From Schizophyllum amplum (taxonomy: Eukaryota; Basidiomycota; Agaricomycetes; Agaricales; Schizophyllaceae), in NCBI GenBank assembly GCA_007026445.1, contig VDMD01000030.1, positions 62,001 to 126,000 of the forward strand: a stretch of DNA of 64,000 nt, in the 5' to 3' direction. A program made the translations under genes and the position numbers. Within the stretch, counting starts at the first letter, position 1; every line of letters starts with the position of its first letter. Positions 1 to 10,381 of the stretch are shown here, one piece after another. The notes below the pieces were generated by a model. The model was not told where the DNA came from. It ran no database searches and saw only the letters and a program-made list of their open reading frames with translations.

Positions 1-2262
1 ATCGTCGGTCCGTTGCCGTCTAATGTATACGGTCGCAACTCTACCGATACGGGCGGAATATGGGTGAACGGTCCAAAGTTCAACGAACCGCATCAGGAGC
101 TCGCTATAGCCGAATTCTTTCAGTCCCTGACCGACTCTGTTCGCACGCCGTACCGTGCGCACATGCCCCCTGGTGTGAAACTGGAAGAGCGTAAATGGAG
201 TGCCGCGTATCGCAACACCGCATTCCCCGGTGGGGACCTGAAAAGGAAGCCGGACATCGTCAACCTTTGCGAAGACCTTCCCAGGCTTTGGAAGTACTTG
301 CTTGGCGATGTTCAGCACAAGGCAAACATACAAGAGATGGAAGCTGTCGCACGGCAGCTGCACGATGGCGGTTGGAATACTCTCTCGGCGCAGGATGACC
401 GTCTGTTCCACATAGGCCTTGGCATTGCTGGCGACGACCTGTCGATCTCGTACTACGATAGAGCGGGTTGTATGCGCTCTGAACCGCTCAATATCCACCG
501 CGAACCCGTCCTCTTCGTCCGTGTCGTTCTTGGTCTCGCGCTCCTTGACAAACGATACCTCGGCTACGATCCAACTGTCACCGAGGACGAAAATGGGCAG
601 CGATTCGTCACCGTCAAGAAGGAGATATATCGCATCTTGGAGAGGCTCGACAAGCACACTGGCATACGGGGTCTCGGGACCGTTGTTTGGCTCTGCGAAC
701 GCCTGACGGATGAACGGCAGGTCGTCATGAAGACGTCTTGGGCTGATAGGAGTCGCCAATACACGGAGGCCCACTTTCTGGAGCACGCGGCAAAGATGGG
801 TCTTCGCGGTGTGCCTACGCTCATTGCGTTCGAAACTGTCAAATTCAAGAATCATTGCATCTCGACGGCCCCCCTTCGTCAAGAGCTCTGCAAACGTCAG
901 CGTCTGACTGGAGTGGAAGAACGGCAGCTGGTTCGCCTCGTCGAAAAGGAGCGCTGCGTGTCACTTGCAGATTTCTCGACCAAGGCCGAGTTGCTTTCTG
1001 GCTTGAGGGACTGTGTCATCGGTAAGTCGTTGCCAAACTTCTCGCACCTAGATTTATGTATTAACGAAATACGCCATAGCTCACGAGGGCTTGTACAAAG
1101 ACGCCAAGATCGTACATTCGGATGTCAGCGACAAGAACACCATGTTTCAAACCGACAAAACAACTGCTCCGGGTCGACGCAGGGGTATTCTCATAGATCT
1201 TAACTATGCAACCTATGTTGGGCAAGAGCACAAACCATCCCTCGGCGCGAAGAGCGTGAGTCGTCTTAACACCTATGCTTTCCTTACATTGCTCACCATT
1301 TTCCACGTCTCTAAGTGTCCTGCTACCTTCATGGCATGCGAGCTTCTGTTGGGCGGCAAGTACGTCAGGCAAGCATCGCACGAGCACGGACAAAGTTTGA
1401 CTTCATGGCTTCGTCCATGGGCAAATGGCTTTCTAGAGACCAGGAGACCGTCGGTGCACTGAAGCAAGCCATAATGGGACTGAAAGTGCCTGGTGAACCC
1501 GACTTGTTTGGGAACTTCCTCGAGGACCACTTCGACCCGTATTTCGAGGACCTCAAGGAATGTGTGTGCGAACTGCGCAGCGTCATCATGTGCAAGCAGC
1601 CTCGTCCCACACACCGGCAGGTCGTCGAGGTCTTGGACAAACACATCAACGTCTTGCTACTCGCGGAGCCTGCGTCTACCCCCCGACCTGTCTCGGAGTC
1701 TCGACCTGTCTCGAACTCGGAAACGTTTGCCGGCTTACTGCTCATTGACGGCGCGGAAGCCTCTGAAGACGAGGAAGAACTGTCTGTGCAGACATCTCGC
1801 TCCGAGTCGCCCTCAGACGGTCGCGACATCGCAACTTCATCGGGTGAGTTCTCTGCTACGCAGATCCATGTCAGAGCCATGACCAAGTAAATATCGCGCA
1901 GAACTGCAAAACTTCCCAAGGACACGTACATCGTCGGGCGAGTTGTCCAGTCGCGCAACCACCCGAGGGTCAACAAAGCGTGCAGCGCCACAGCAACGCG
2001 AACATCAGAGCCCCTGTGACTGCGGTAAGGTCGCGCCACCACTGGGATCAGACTCCATCAAGTGCAAGGGGCAGTGCTCTGTCTTCGTACGTATCCTGTC
2101 TCCTGCGATATCCCTACGCCGCTCATAAAGACCCTCCGCCTTCAGTATCACCTGGCATGTGTCAAGGACGACCTCAATGTGCCCGAGGACCAGTGGATCT
2201 GCGAGGACTGCAGGCCGCTCCGACCTCTCAAGAAGAGCAAGGCGACGACCGACTCGGATTAA
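1..2262 (+). pseudogene. FunK1 kinase-PHD finger gene, 5'-partial, with internal deletion
   Basis: Clade-1 FunK1 kinase whose N-terminus lies off the left edge. Exons read as 1-1021, 1080-1255, 1316-1843, 1902-2086 and 2146-2262, all with GT-AG introns in family positions. The N-terminal domain has the RKPDIV ... GDVQHK block and the QLHDGG/QDDRLFHIG block. The kinase part has VVMKTSW (ATP lysine), VHSDVSDKN (catalytic Asp and Mg-binding Asn) and GILIDLN. The last two exons encode a PHD finger: CDC, C-x3-C, YHLAC, then W-I-C-x2-C. Oddity: after FMACELLLGGKYVRQASH (near 1370) the reading frame changes, and the roughly 24 residues holding HDLESFLYVL in every paralogue are missing. The text resumes as RTKFDFM (near 1390), so a deletion of about 70 bp plus frameshift is inferred. 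Probably a pseudogene, unless unusual splicing rescues it. Confidence 0.8.
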
Positions 2263-4351
2263 GTAGTCCCCTCATACACCATACGCGGCGCAAGGCGACC
2301 GCTACACAACCCTTTGAACTTTCTCATCTCATGACTATCACACGCCACTGTTCATTACTGTATTATATTGCCACTCAACTACGGCGAAGGCGGGCTCCTT
2401 TGTCACCACTCCTTGCATATTGCATTGACATACTAAAGTGCACTTTCCTTTCGTTGTTTCATAGTATGTAATATCTATCTAGAATGCGTATGGTGCTTTG
2501 ACGCCCGTCATGATTCTCGCACCAATACTTGAAACGACTCGGAGAAAGAGGAGAAGGTGAGCCAACGAAGGGGGGGCAAGAAGGCGGGGAAGGGGGAAGG
2601 ACGAGACGAGATGAGTCACGGACGTAAAGAGGGAGTGGATGTCGGAGAAATGTAGACAAGGCCGGGACATAGCGGAAGCGGAGGTTGTGGCAAGACCACG
2701 ATCGCTCTCCGGTCCGACGACGATCCAACATGTATGCAGGTTGCGGGCTCGCCGTCTCCGTCGCGATCCTATCGAGCGTGTCCGTCTTAAGCTCGTCGAG
2801 CATGTCTATCGTGGGTGGATGGATCGCAGCCCGACTCGACCACGTGAAGCCTCACCGAGCGCGTAGGGAATGCGTGCATCAAGAGGTCGCGTACCGACTC
2901 AGAGGTACACCTTGGGATGCATCCAAAGGTGCTCATCCAAAATAGACGTGAAGGCGCTCGTCGGAGATGAGAACGAGGATGGTGTATCGAGATCGCATCG
3001 CCCGCCCCCGACGAGATCAAGGCGAGATTGCTTGGCGCAGTCAAGAGAAACGCGGGTCATGAGCTTCATATGAAGATCATGCCGCTAGGTTAACGCGCCA
3101 ATGGCCCAAGAACGATCCACATCTGATGTTTGAACGATGGCATTATTATTCATGCATAGAAGATCGCATCGACTAAGACGTATCGACTCACCTACCTATG
3201 AAGCGAGCGCAATCTGACTGGTCGGCCATCGCAGAGAGCGCCTCCGGAAGATGCCAATCAAGCGTTCGACATCGTCTGAGTATCTGCGCCTTCGAGCTTC
3301 CCGTATGAATACTAAGCCGCGACACTGCGACAGACCATGTCCCGTAAGCGTGCTAACTCCGAAGGGCGCCCGAGGGCCATCCACGTCCTCCGCAGGGTAG
3401 AGAGGGCGAGCAGAATCGCGTACAGACATGCTTGAAGGGACTGATAAGGACGCGGCGCGTAAGCATCGAGTGTGAAGACATGTTGAATACGTACCTGCGT
3501 CAACCACGATGGAGTCCACCCCTTTCGAGACGCAAACCTTGTCATGGGTTGATTCCTAGCCGGCCTTGAGTTGCTAGTACAGGCAATAGGTCTGCGTGTC
3601 CGGGCCAGCATCGCGAATATCTTGGAGCGAGTCGCTGAGAGGTCGACCGTGGTCAATGTCGTCAAAGGATGTCAAGGTGGTTCGTGTCCGTCGAAGTAGC
3701 AGCGTCTGGGGGCCACCGTCCTGATTGGTTGAAAATCTTCCGCGGCGCTGGAGAGAAAGAAAGGAGAGTGAAGGGGTTTGACCGCGTCTTCCGGATGCAC
3801 TCGATCGCCAGCGATGCGCACGTCGGCGACGTCCCTCCAGCTGCGTTGCTTGCGCGCCAAGTCGGAGTATAAAGAGGTCAAGCAGAGCCTAAATGTAGGC
3901 ACAGGGCACTGGGGGACGATGCAACGCGTGAGCGGGCGCCGTATTTGAGTTGCACAATGCGCACCTTCGATGGACCCAACTCGGCGGTAATCTTTTTCAC
4001 GCCGTTCTTGTGAGGATAGAGAAGCACGGTCTAGTATCGCTGATGTCGCCTTCGTTAAGCAACCGTCCCGAGTACCAGGATAACTGCCAGTTTCGCGGGT
4101 CTGATTTGGTGTGCAGACGTCCGGCCGCGTGGCTAGGAAGCGCTCAAAGGATTTCAAAGCCCAGGTAAAGGTATGGCGACGGAGGTAGTGGGTGAGGATG
4201 CGGAAAGAAAGAGGAGCGTCGCAGCAGCGCTCTAACCATTGCGAGTCGAGAGTGGCATGTGAGGATAAGTAGCTGAGCGGAGGCAAAACGACGACGGGGA
4301 TTCGGGATCAATTCGGCCGATCGCGGCTGTCCTAACGGGGGAAAGAGTAAG
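2263..4351. other. No recognisable gene
   Basis: Between the PHD-kinase stop and the next promoter-like module I see no coherent spliced gene. Open frames occur on both strands (the longest on the minus strand, about 4286 to 3672, 204 codons) but show no family motif and have a composition typical of chance GC-rich frames. A dispersed repeat lies at about 3165-3440. Confidence 0.5.
3165..3440 (+). repeat. Third, diverged copy of a dispersed repeat
   Basis: The stretch containing CTCACCTACCTATGAAGC, followed by GGTCGGCCATC and later GGGCGAGCAGAATCG, matches sequences downstream of the clade-2 genes at about 16555-16860 and 30680-30960. The 3' end of the match is clearest at 3405-3440 versus 16825-16860. 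It is a more diverged copy of non-coding sequence belonging to the large segmental duplication. Confidence 0.45.
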
Positions 4352-4420
4352 CACGTGGAAGTTCGAATCACGTTGCACATGCCACAAACACGCCGCCTTG
4401 ACCTGAACCACCACCATCGC
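4352..4420 (+). promoter_or_regulatory. CACGTG plus CCACCATC promoter module
   Basis: A CACGTG palindrome (4352-4357) is followed by ACCACCACCATCGC (4407-4420). The same combination precedes most FunK1 genes in the window. Here it lies about 160 bp upstream of a decayed FunK1 N-terminus, so it is probably the relic's old promoter. Confidence 0.45.
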
Positions 4421-4575
4421 AAACCTACATTGCTTCAGAGCTCTGATCATCGTGGCTTACGTTTACACAGTTGTCCGACATCTGCCTGCTATCTTTGCTT
4501 ACTCGACTTGCCCATCTGCTTTTGCTTGCGCACCCGGAGGCGGCGGGAACGCCACATCTTTCAAAACGCACCAGA

Positions 4576-4840
4576 TGCCAACTCCTTTCTCAAAGTATCT
4601 CGATCAGTCAGTAGCTCGTCCCATCAAGTCGAATGTAATCATTGACAAGGATTTGATTGCTGCGATCGAGGAAGCCTCTGTCGAAATCTGTGGCATTGTC
4701 AGCGTGCTTTTTCCCGGACACCGCGTTTCCCATGCCACCTCCTGTCGTCGTCGGCGCTCTCGACGATATACTCTATATCATCAATGACAAGAAGTGGCAT
4801 CGCGAAAAATGTCGAAAGTATATCTCCCTTTGTCCTGAAT
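4576..4840 (+). pseudogene. FunK1 N-terminal relic
   Basis: Encodes IEEASVEICGIVSVLFPG, then after a +1/-1 shift FPMPPPVVVGALDDILY and KKWH. This aligns with LEEASVQICGMITTMYPN ... PPSVIGGGLARIPLY of the intact gene at 19860-22117. There is a frameshift near 4710, and the similarity stops near 4840. The next part of a FunK1 protein resumes on the same strand at about 7660, so this and the 7660-8215 relic may be two halves of one gene. Confidence 0.6.
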
Positions 4841-4870
4841 ATAATCGCGGCAAGGCTCGCGCCGGTCCGA

Positions 4871-7588
4871 TCACGCGTGATATCGCAGGCCGCCACCTTT
4901 ATCTCGCTTTATATACTGAACAATGCTTTATGAGCTACTGTAAGGTCCATATATAATTGTGAATCCTTATGTACCACGGTAAAGAAGCTTGGTTGTTATA
5001 TAAAACACGGTAAGGTGAGCCATCTGCGAAGCTAAGCGCGTCAAGAGCGTCTGAAAGGCAGTAGCCCGCCGCCACCACCGGCTCGCCGTCCCATCTCCCG
5101 TACCACGGTTGAATGTGTATATATCGAGCAAGCAGCACATACTCATTGTACTTATGTAGAAGGCGCTCAAGGGGTTTCAAAAGCTGGGACAGGCGCAGGA
5201 AAGCACCAGTCTGTGGGCTGGAAATGTGCAGGGCAACGTGCTGCAGGGATGCACAGCGGAGGGGAAGGGGGCCGGACCGCGCAAGAGACGCGCTGCATAG
5301 AGGCTCGTCGCGCTGGAAAGGAGCGACGCAGCCGGCATGCATGGCACGAGTGTACCGCACAACGGTGGCTGCTCAGTGCTGGGGCGCGAACTCCGAACTG
5401 ATGACGTCAGAGCTCACGATCACATGATTCTTCCGCCCTTTTGCCGATCGTATAAAGTGGGGCGTTCACAATCTGGGCATCGCGCTCTTTCTCCTCCTGC
5501 TCTCATTCTCAACATGGCCATTGACTAGTGACTTCTTGCATCCATAAGACTAGCGATGACTTCGCTTCCAGGGTCCGCCTCCAGCTGCAAAGCCGTCGCC
5601 GACTGATAGCAGCCTCGATCGCGGCCACATCCGATCCCCATCCCTCGTTCCTCCTCGCCTCGGGCAGTGTCCAGCACAGGCAACCACGATAACGACCCTT
5701 TGCAATTGAATCCCCCCCTTTTAAGCCGTTTGGAGCCGGACTCGGTATTCAGCAAGGAGCCGTTCGAGGAGTACGTTCCGTCTTACTCTGTTAACGAGCG
5801 CATATACTCACTTTTTTGCGGCCGCCGATCGCCTCTCCTCCCGTATCTTCGTGTGCCACACCCTCTTCCTCGTCTTATATGCTATGCCATATGAAGCCTA
5901 TGAGATCATGCAGGCGGACATGGCTGCTGCCGGCTACGGCTTCAACAATGAATCGGCGCAGATGAAAGAGAGACGGTGCACATGTGCACGCTTCACGTTG
6001 TGTATATTCCCTCACAGATCTCCATGCGGAAGGCCTGCAACGCCTTCATTGGGCTCGCTTCATGGTTCCTGCCCTCGAACACGTCTGACATGGATGAACA
6101 TCCCTGGGAACGCAGTGACGTACGCGCGGCGCAGCCGTCCGATCCACCATTTCTCTGCGCAGGTCAGCCGCTGCAGAGTCGGTACTTACTCAGCGCCGCA
6201 AGACCTGTGAGTGACCGCCTTTGATCACCGCATACACTGACATATCGTGCAGGACCACCAGCAGGGCACTGTCGAAACCAGTGACAACTCCCTCTTCTTG
6301 ATCCTTGACGCACGGAGCGCGATTTCGACCATGCGGGTCTCGACGGGGTACTTGGCGCGTCACTGCGGAGAGTATCGCATACGTCGCGATGCAGGTTCGT
6401 CTCCTTCGCACCCCTTGTACCCATAATAAATTCGCTTCTCAGGCGCGTTCAGTGTGCTCCGCGGTCACGCATTGGAATCTCGCAGACGGTGACCGGACCA
6501 TGCAGGCGTTTCACAGGAACATGATCGAGCTTCTTTGCCTTGACATAGACGACCCCGAGGAGTCGAGGAGGTCTACAGTTGATGTAACATGTGCGTATCA
6601 CGCTGCTCATAGGCTCCGACTGACGCAGCTTCACAGAGGATTTTAGCAAGCCCAAGGGAACGGACAATCGCCGCTAACGAGATGGAAGCCAGCCACCAGC
6701 TCAGCAACTGTCTCCCGAACCGCGGGGCGCGCGCAGCCCGCCGCCGCGCGCTTGTCCAAGATGCACCGTACGTCTGTTCGCCACGCTCAACTAGCTGACG
6801 AGCTTCTGCAGGACTTCCGGTGCCCGCGTACTCCTCGTTCCAGCAGACGGCTTCTCGACGACGACTTCAAGGTCAAAATATATACAGCATAAGTGCAACC
6901 TTTCCTATCACTTACGACGGGATTCCTAGCGGACCTTTTCGACGGGTTCTGGAAATCGGGGAGCGCGAGCCGATGGCGCTAAGCGCCGCCGTGCACTTGT
7001 CCAGGGTGCAGTGCGTGTCCACTTTAATCGCTCAACTAACTGACAAGGTTCTGCAGGCTTTTCGATGCCCGCTCGGCCCAAGATGTAACTGACGCACAAC
7101 GAAGTCATTTTCAGCTAACTCCGCGCAGGAAGTCCAGGCTAGTCCAGGATGCGTTTTCGATGGTTCGTGGGCAGCGAAGGCGGCGGCCCCGGCTGCCACG
7201 GTCTGATTTGTCCTTGCTTTCCGTGTATCTCTGTCGCTCTCTCGCTCTGTACCATTGTCTGTACCGCTTATCTACAACTGAATTCATCGTGCTTTTCTCC
7301 CCTACTGGCTGGTCCGGAGTGAACGCAAGAGCCCGACCGCCTCACATGGGAGCCCCGCCTGCATATAATAACAAGAAAGCCCTGCCCGAGCTTATAAGGG
7401 ACATAAGGCGAGATAGATCGAATAATGCCTTATATGAGGCGCAGCGGCCTTGTCGCCTTTATATCGACTTGTGGGGCAGATCTCGCTTTCTCTCGAAATT
7501 CAGTTCATTTGTATGGGCATATAATATACCGCGAGATTATATACATTTGTGGGTGATATGGGGCATTGTCCACTCGTATCACGCGTGA
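4871..7588. mobile_element. Possible inserted element splitting a FunK1 relic
   Basis: The FunK1 N-terminal relic ends near 4840 and the middle of the protein resumes near 7660, with only about 30 residues unaccounted for. The intervening 2.7-2.8 kb is bounded by the palindrome TCACGCGTGA on both sides (4871-4880 and 7579-7588), and TTATA/TATAAG-rich subterminal sequence lies inside each end. No transposase is visible. Internal frames include possible exon pieces (5850-6650) that I cannot name. A non-autonomous element or a captured host-gene segment would both fit. Confidence 0.3.
6726..7070 (+). repeat. Duplicated exon-intron module
   Basis: About 6726-6832 and 6962-7070 are related. Each has a GCGC-rich stretch ending in GCACTTGTCCAGGGTGCA or its variant, then a GT donor (GTACGTCTG or GTGCGTGTCC), a branch-like CTAACTGAC or CTAGCTGAC, an acceptor TTCTGCAG and a following CCGGTGCCCG-like stretch. 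The two look like tandem copies, about 237 bp apart, of a small exon-intron unit from an unidentified gene. Confidence 0.45.
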
Positions 7589-7659
7589 GATCCGGAGCGT
7601 TTTTTTCGCGATGGGATCAAGTACTGCTCGCCCCTTTCTACCTCTGATGGCGAGTCTCA

Positions 7660-8215
7660 AGCACGCTCGCTGGCTCTCGAAATCGCTCGCTGCTGCCGGC
7701 TCGGATATGGTGGCCTGAAGCACTCCGTACCCAAAAATCCTCGCCAGTGGACAGTCAACAACGGCCAGCGAACCTCCCTGACCGGCGAGAGCGTACCATC
7801 AGCCGGAATCGTACTCGTAGATACGGGCTTGGACGCGCCACGGTGGTCAGACCTACTCTGCAACGTCCAGGTCGTGCCTGCACTGGAGCTCATGCCGCAA
7901 GCCCTTCAGAGACTCTCCAGTGGTGCTGCCAACGTCTTCGCGACCCAGGAAGACCGGCTTTTCCATATGGGTATCGCTTTCGCCGGCGACAGTGTCCAGC
8001 TCGCGTGCTACGATCGCGCGGGTCGCGTTCTCTCAGCCGCGCAGAATATTCTAGTGATATATGCCCGCATAGTGATCATGACGGGACTAATGCTGCCTAA
8101 CAAGACCTACGGTGGCAAGACTCCGTAACCTCTCGCGACGGTCGGCGCTGTGTGCTCGTGGGAGGCTTGGCGTATGAGATCGTCGAGACCCCTCGGATGT
8201 CAGCCTCCCGCGCAA
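7660..8215 (+). pseudogene. FunK1 middle-region relic
   Basis: Frames give EIARCCRLGYGGLK, NPRQWTVNNGQRTSLTGE, then WSDLLCNVQVV, GAANVFATQEDRLFHMG and LACYDRAGRVL. After a frame slip at about 8126 they give SRDGRRCVLVGGLAYEIVET. These blocks are in family order (N-terminal domain up to the strands before the kinase ATP lysine). Similarity ends near 8200, and no kinase catalytic loop follows. The gene is broken by a frameshift and truncated. Confidence 0.75.
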
Positions 8216-10381
8216 GCTTTTTCGCTCCCATCCACCTCCCCCAACGCGAAATGTTGGTCGTCGTCGAGTCATTCACGGCACTGCATGTGGTCGTGCTGTC
8301 GGCCGCACTGAAGACCCACCGCCTCCCTTCGACATCGTCGCGCGTATAGCGGCTTCCAACCCTCTTCCGCGACACAGCTTGCATAACAAGCACTAGCCGT
8401 CCTTCACGCACGCGGCATCTTTCATGCACACGGCTTCCGTCACGCCCTCATACACAGCAAGCTGTTCACTGGTGCACCCGAGAAGTACAGCACCGTGTGG
8501 AATACTCTGTGCACACCGGCCTTCGAATACGAGCGCCATCCGAACATGCGCGCCAGATGTCGGGAGAAGGCAGGTCTCGCGCTCGCCCGCGACTACCTTG
8601 GTCCCATCAGAACGACAACGCTTGGGTCGAGCGCGCCCGGGCAGCTCTTCCTGACAGCCATGCCTGCACGTCTGACGCGGATGATGCTTGCTCGCCTGGC
8701 GTAGCTCCTCACGCGTCTCGAGCATGGTCAATCGTCCATCGCCGCTCGTCAGAGGCGACGTGGGATGCGCGCACGGTTGGACTGTATGAAGCCAGGGACG
8801 TGACACACGGCGGCGCTCGATGGCGCGACGAGAGGGTTTTACCGGTCGCGATGCGGCAGTGCTCCTTGGTCGCATGGCAGGCTCAAGGATGCCTGGAGGC
8901 GAGGGAGATACTCGATCGCGAGACGGGGGCGCCACCCGACTGCGCATCGCCCGGCGCTACCAATCCTCTGCTGCCGCGGAGAGCCTGACGGGTAATGACG
9001 AAGTTCATGCTTAGCAGCGCTCGGTGCCAAAGACGGCGTCGATCGTGATACGGCATTATGAGGGTGCGTGTCTTGACGCGCGACGACCTCAGCGTCCCGG
9101 TCGTCGTCGTGTTCGTTCCCCCTGTCCCATACAATGAGCTGAGCAGTACTGCAGACATGGCCGAGATGCCGTTCTCTTTCACCCTTTGTGCTGTTCTCAC
9201 GGGCGCTGCCATTTGCCGCCTCTTGCTCCGAGTACTTCCTCTCGCAAATTGGAGTGAGCGAGTCATTCATCTTTTGGTTAAATGTATGCACTGACCGGTG
9301 TCGCGGACACGGGGATGGTCGCTATGACTGCCTCCTTCGCTACACTAACCGGACACTATGATTTCCTTCTCGACGCGCCGCATACTCCACTGCGGAGTGC
9401 GGACAGGACGAGGTGCAGAGTGAGGTGCGAAGCACGTCGCAAGCGAAGTCGTAGATTGTCAGATGCGAGGGGCGACGTATGGCGCGATGGGCTTGGGAAA
9501 CGGACGACAGCAACCAGAGGTAAGTTTAAGGCATAGCACGGGACGTTCGGGTTGACACTGACCGTCCGCGCAGCTCTGCCGGTGCTGAGGCACATATATC
9601 GGTTATGCCCGACTTCGTTCTGGGCGACGACACCTTCCGTTGCTCCGCTACCACCAGGCTGCAGGCGCGTTCACCTTCACCTTCACCCGGGTGCGGTGTG
9701 CCGCGGAAGACTTAGCCAGGGCCGTGAGCCGACAATTCCGACGGCGAGGCCGCGAACCCGGATCGGTTTGTGAGGGAAGGCAAAGGTAGGCCAAGGAGAA
9801 GTGGGATGACGAACAACCTGTGCGGAGTAGGGGACGAGAAGCAGGCTGACGGGCGACGGTACTGTAGATACCTTCAGGCAGGAATACATACTATATTCAC
9901 GCCATATCGCGAGCGCCGGCTCTCCATATAATGATACTTTGCCCGCGCATCGCACTGATTTCTGACGACTAGCTGTCTCATGAGAGCGTTAAGTCGAGAA
10001 AGAACTCCCCCCCCCCCCCCCCCCCCTATGATGTTCAAGTCGAGACGCCGGAGGAGCCTCGGCCTGCCGCGAGACGTCGCACGGCCGCGTGAAGACTCAA
10101 GCTCAACTGCCGCCCACAGCGGCTGGTCGCGTTAGTGACCAGAGAATTCAGACGAGGCTTAGATCAGGCAGAAGTGCTTATGATGCGATTAAATATGAGA
10201 TCACAGAGTGATGGCACCGCTACAGAACCTACTAAGTGATGGCTGCGCACGAACCCGCCAGTCAGTCACAGGTAAGTACAATAATGTCGTAGTGGTAACA
10301 CGGTAGCGTCCATAGTATGCGCGTCCTTCTGGGAATTGTTGATGTCCTGTCACTTACCAAGCTGCGGTCCGCGAATAGGAC
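8216..10381. other. No recognisable gene
   Basis: No family motif was found on either strand. A short plus-strand frame at 9058-9294 has a hydrophobic run (SFTLCAVLTGAAICRLLL) that could be chance. The region separates the decayed left arm from the intact PHD-kinase and contains a 20-nt poly-C run. Confidence 0.5.
10007..10026 (+). repeat. Poly-C tract
   Basis: Twenty consecutive C. The length may be uncertain, because such runs are prone to sequencing and replication slippage. Confidence 0.9.

Noticed and set aside
3672..4286. Minus-strand open frame of 204 codons
   Set aside because: No family motif, no paralogue in the window, composition like other chance frames in this GC-rich sequence. 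Not listed as a gene.
7829..8272. Separate small gene encoding the VFATQEDRLFHMG block
   Set aside because: It is only the middle of a FunK1 protein with a frameshift at the end and no catalytic loop.
10007..10026. Poly-C run as a functional element
   Set aside because: A simple homopolymer in a gene-free stretch; length may be a sequencing artefact.
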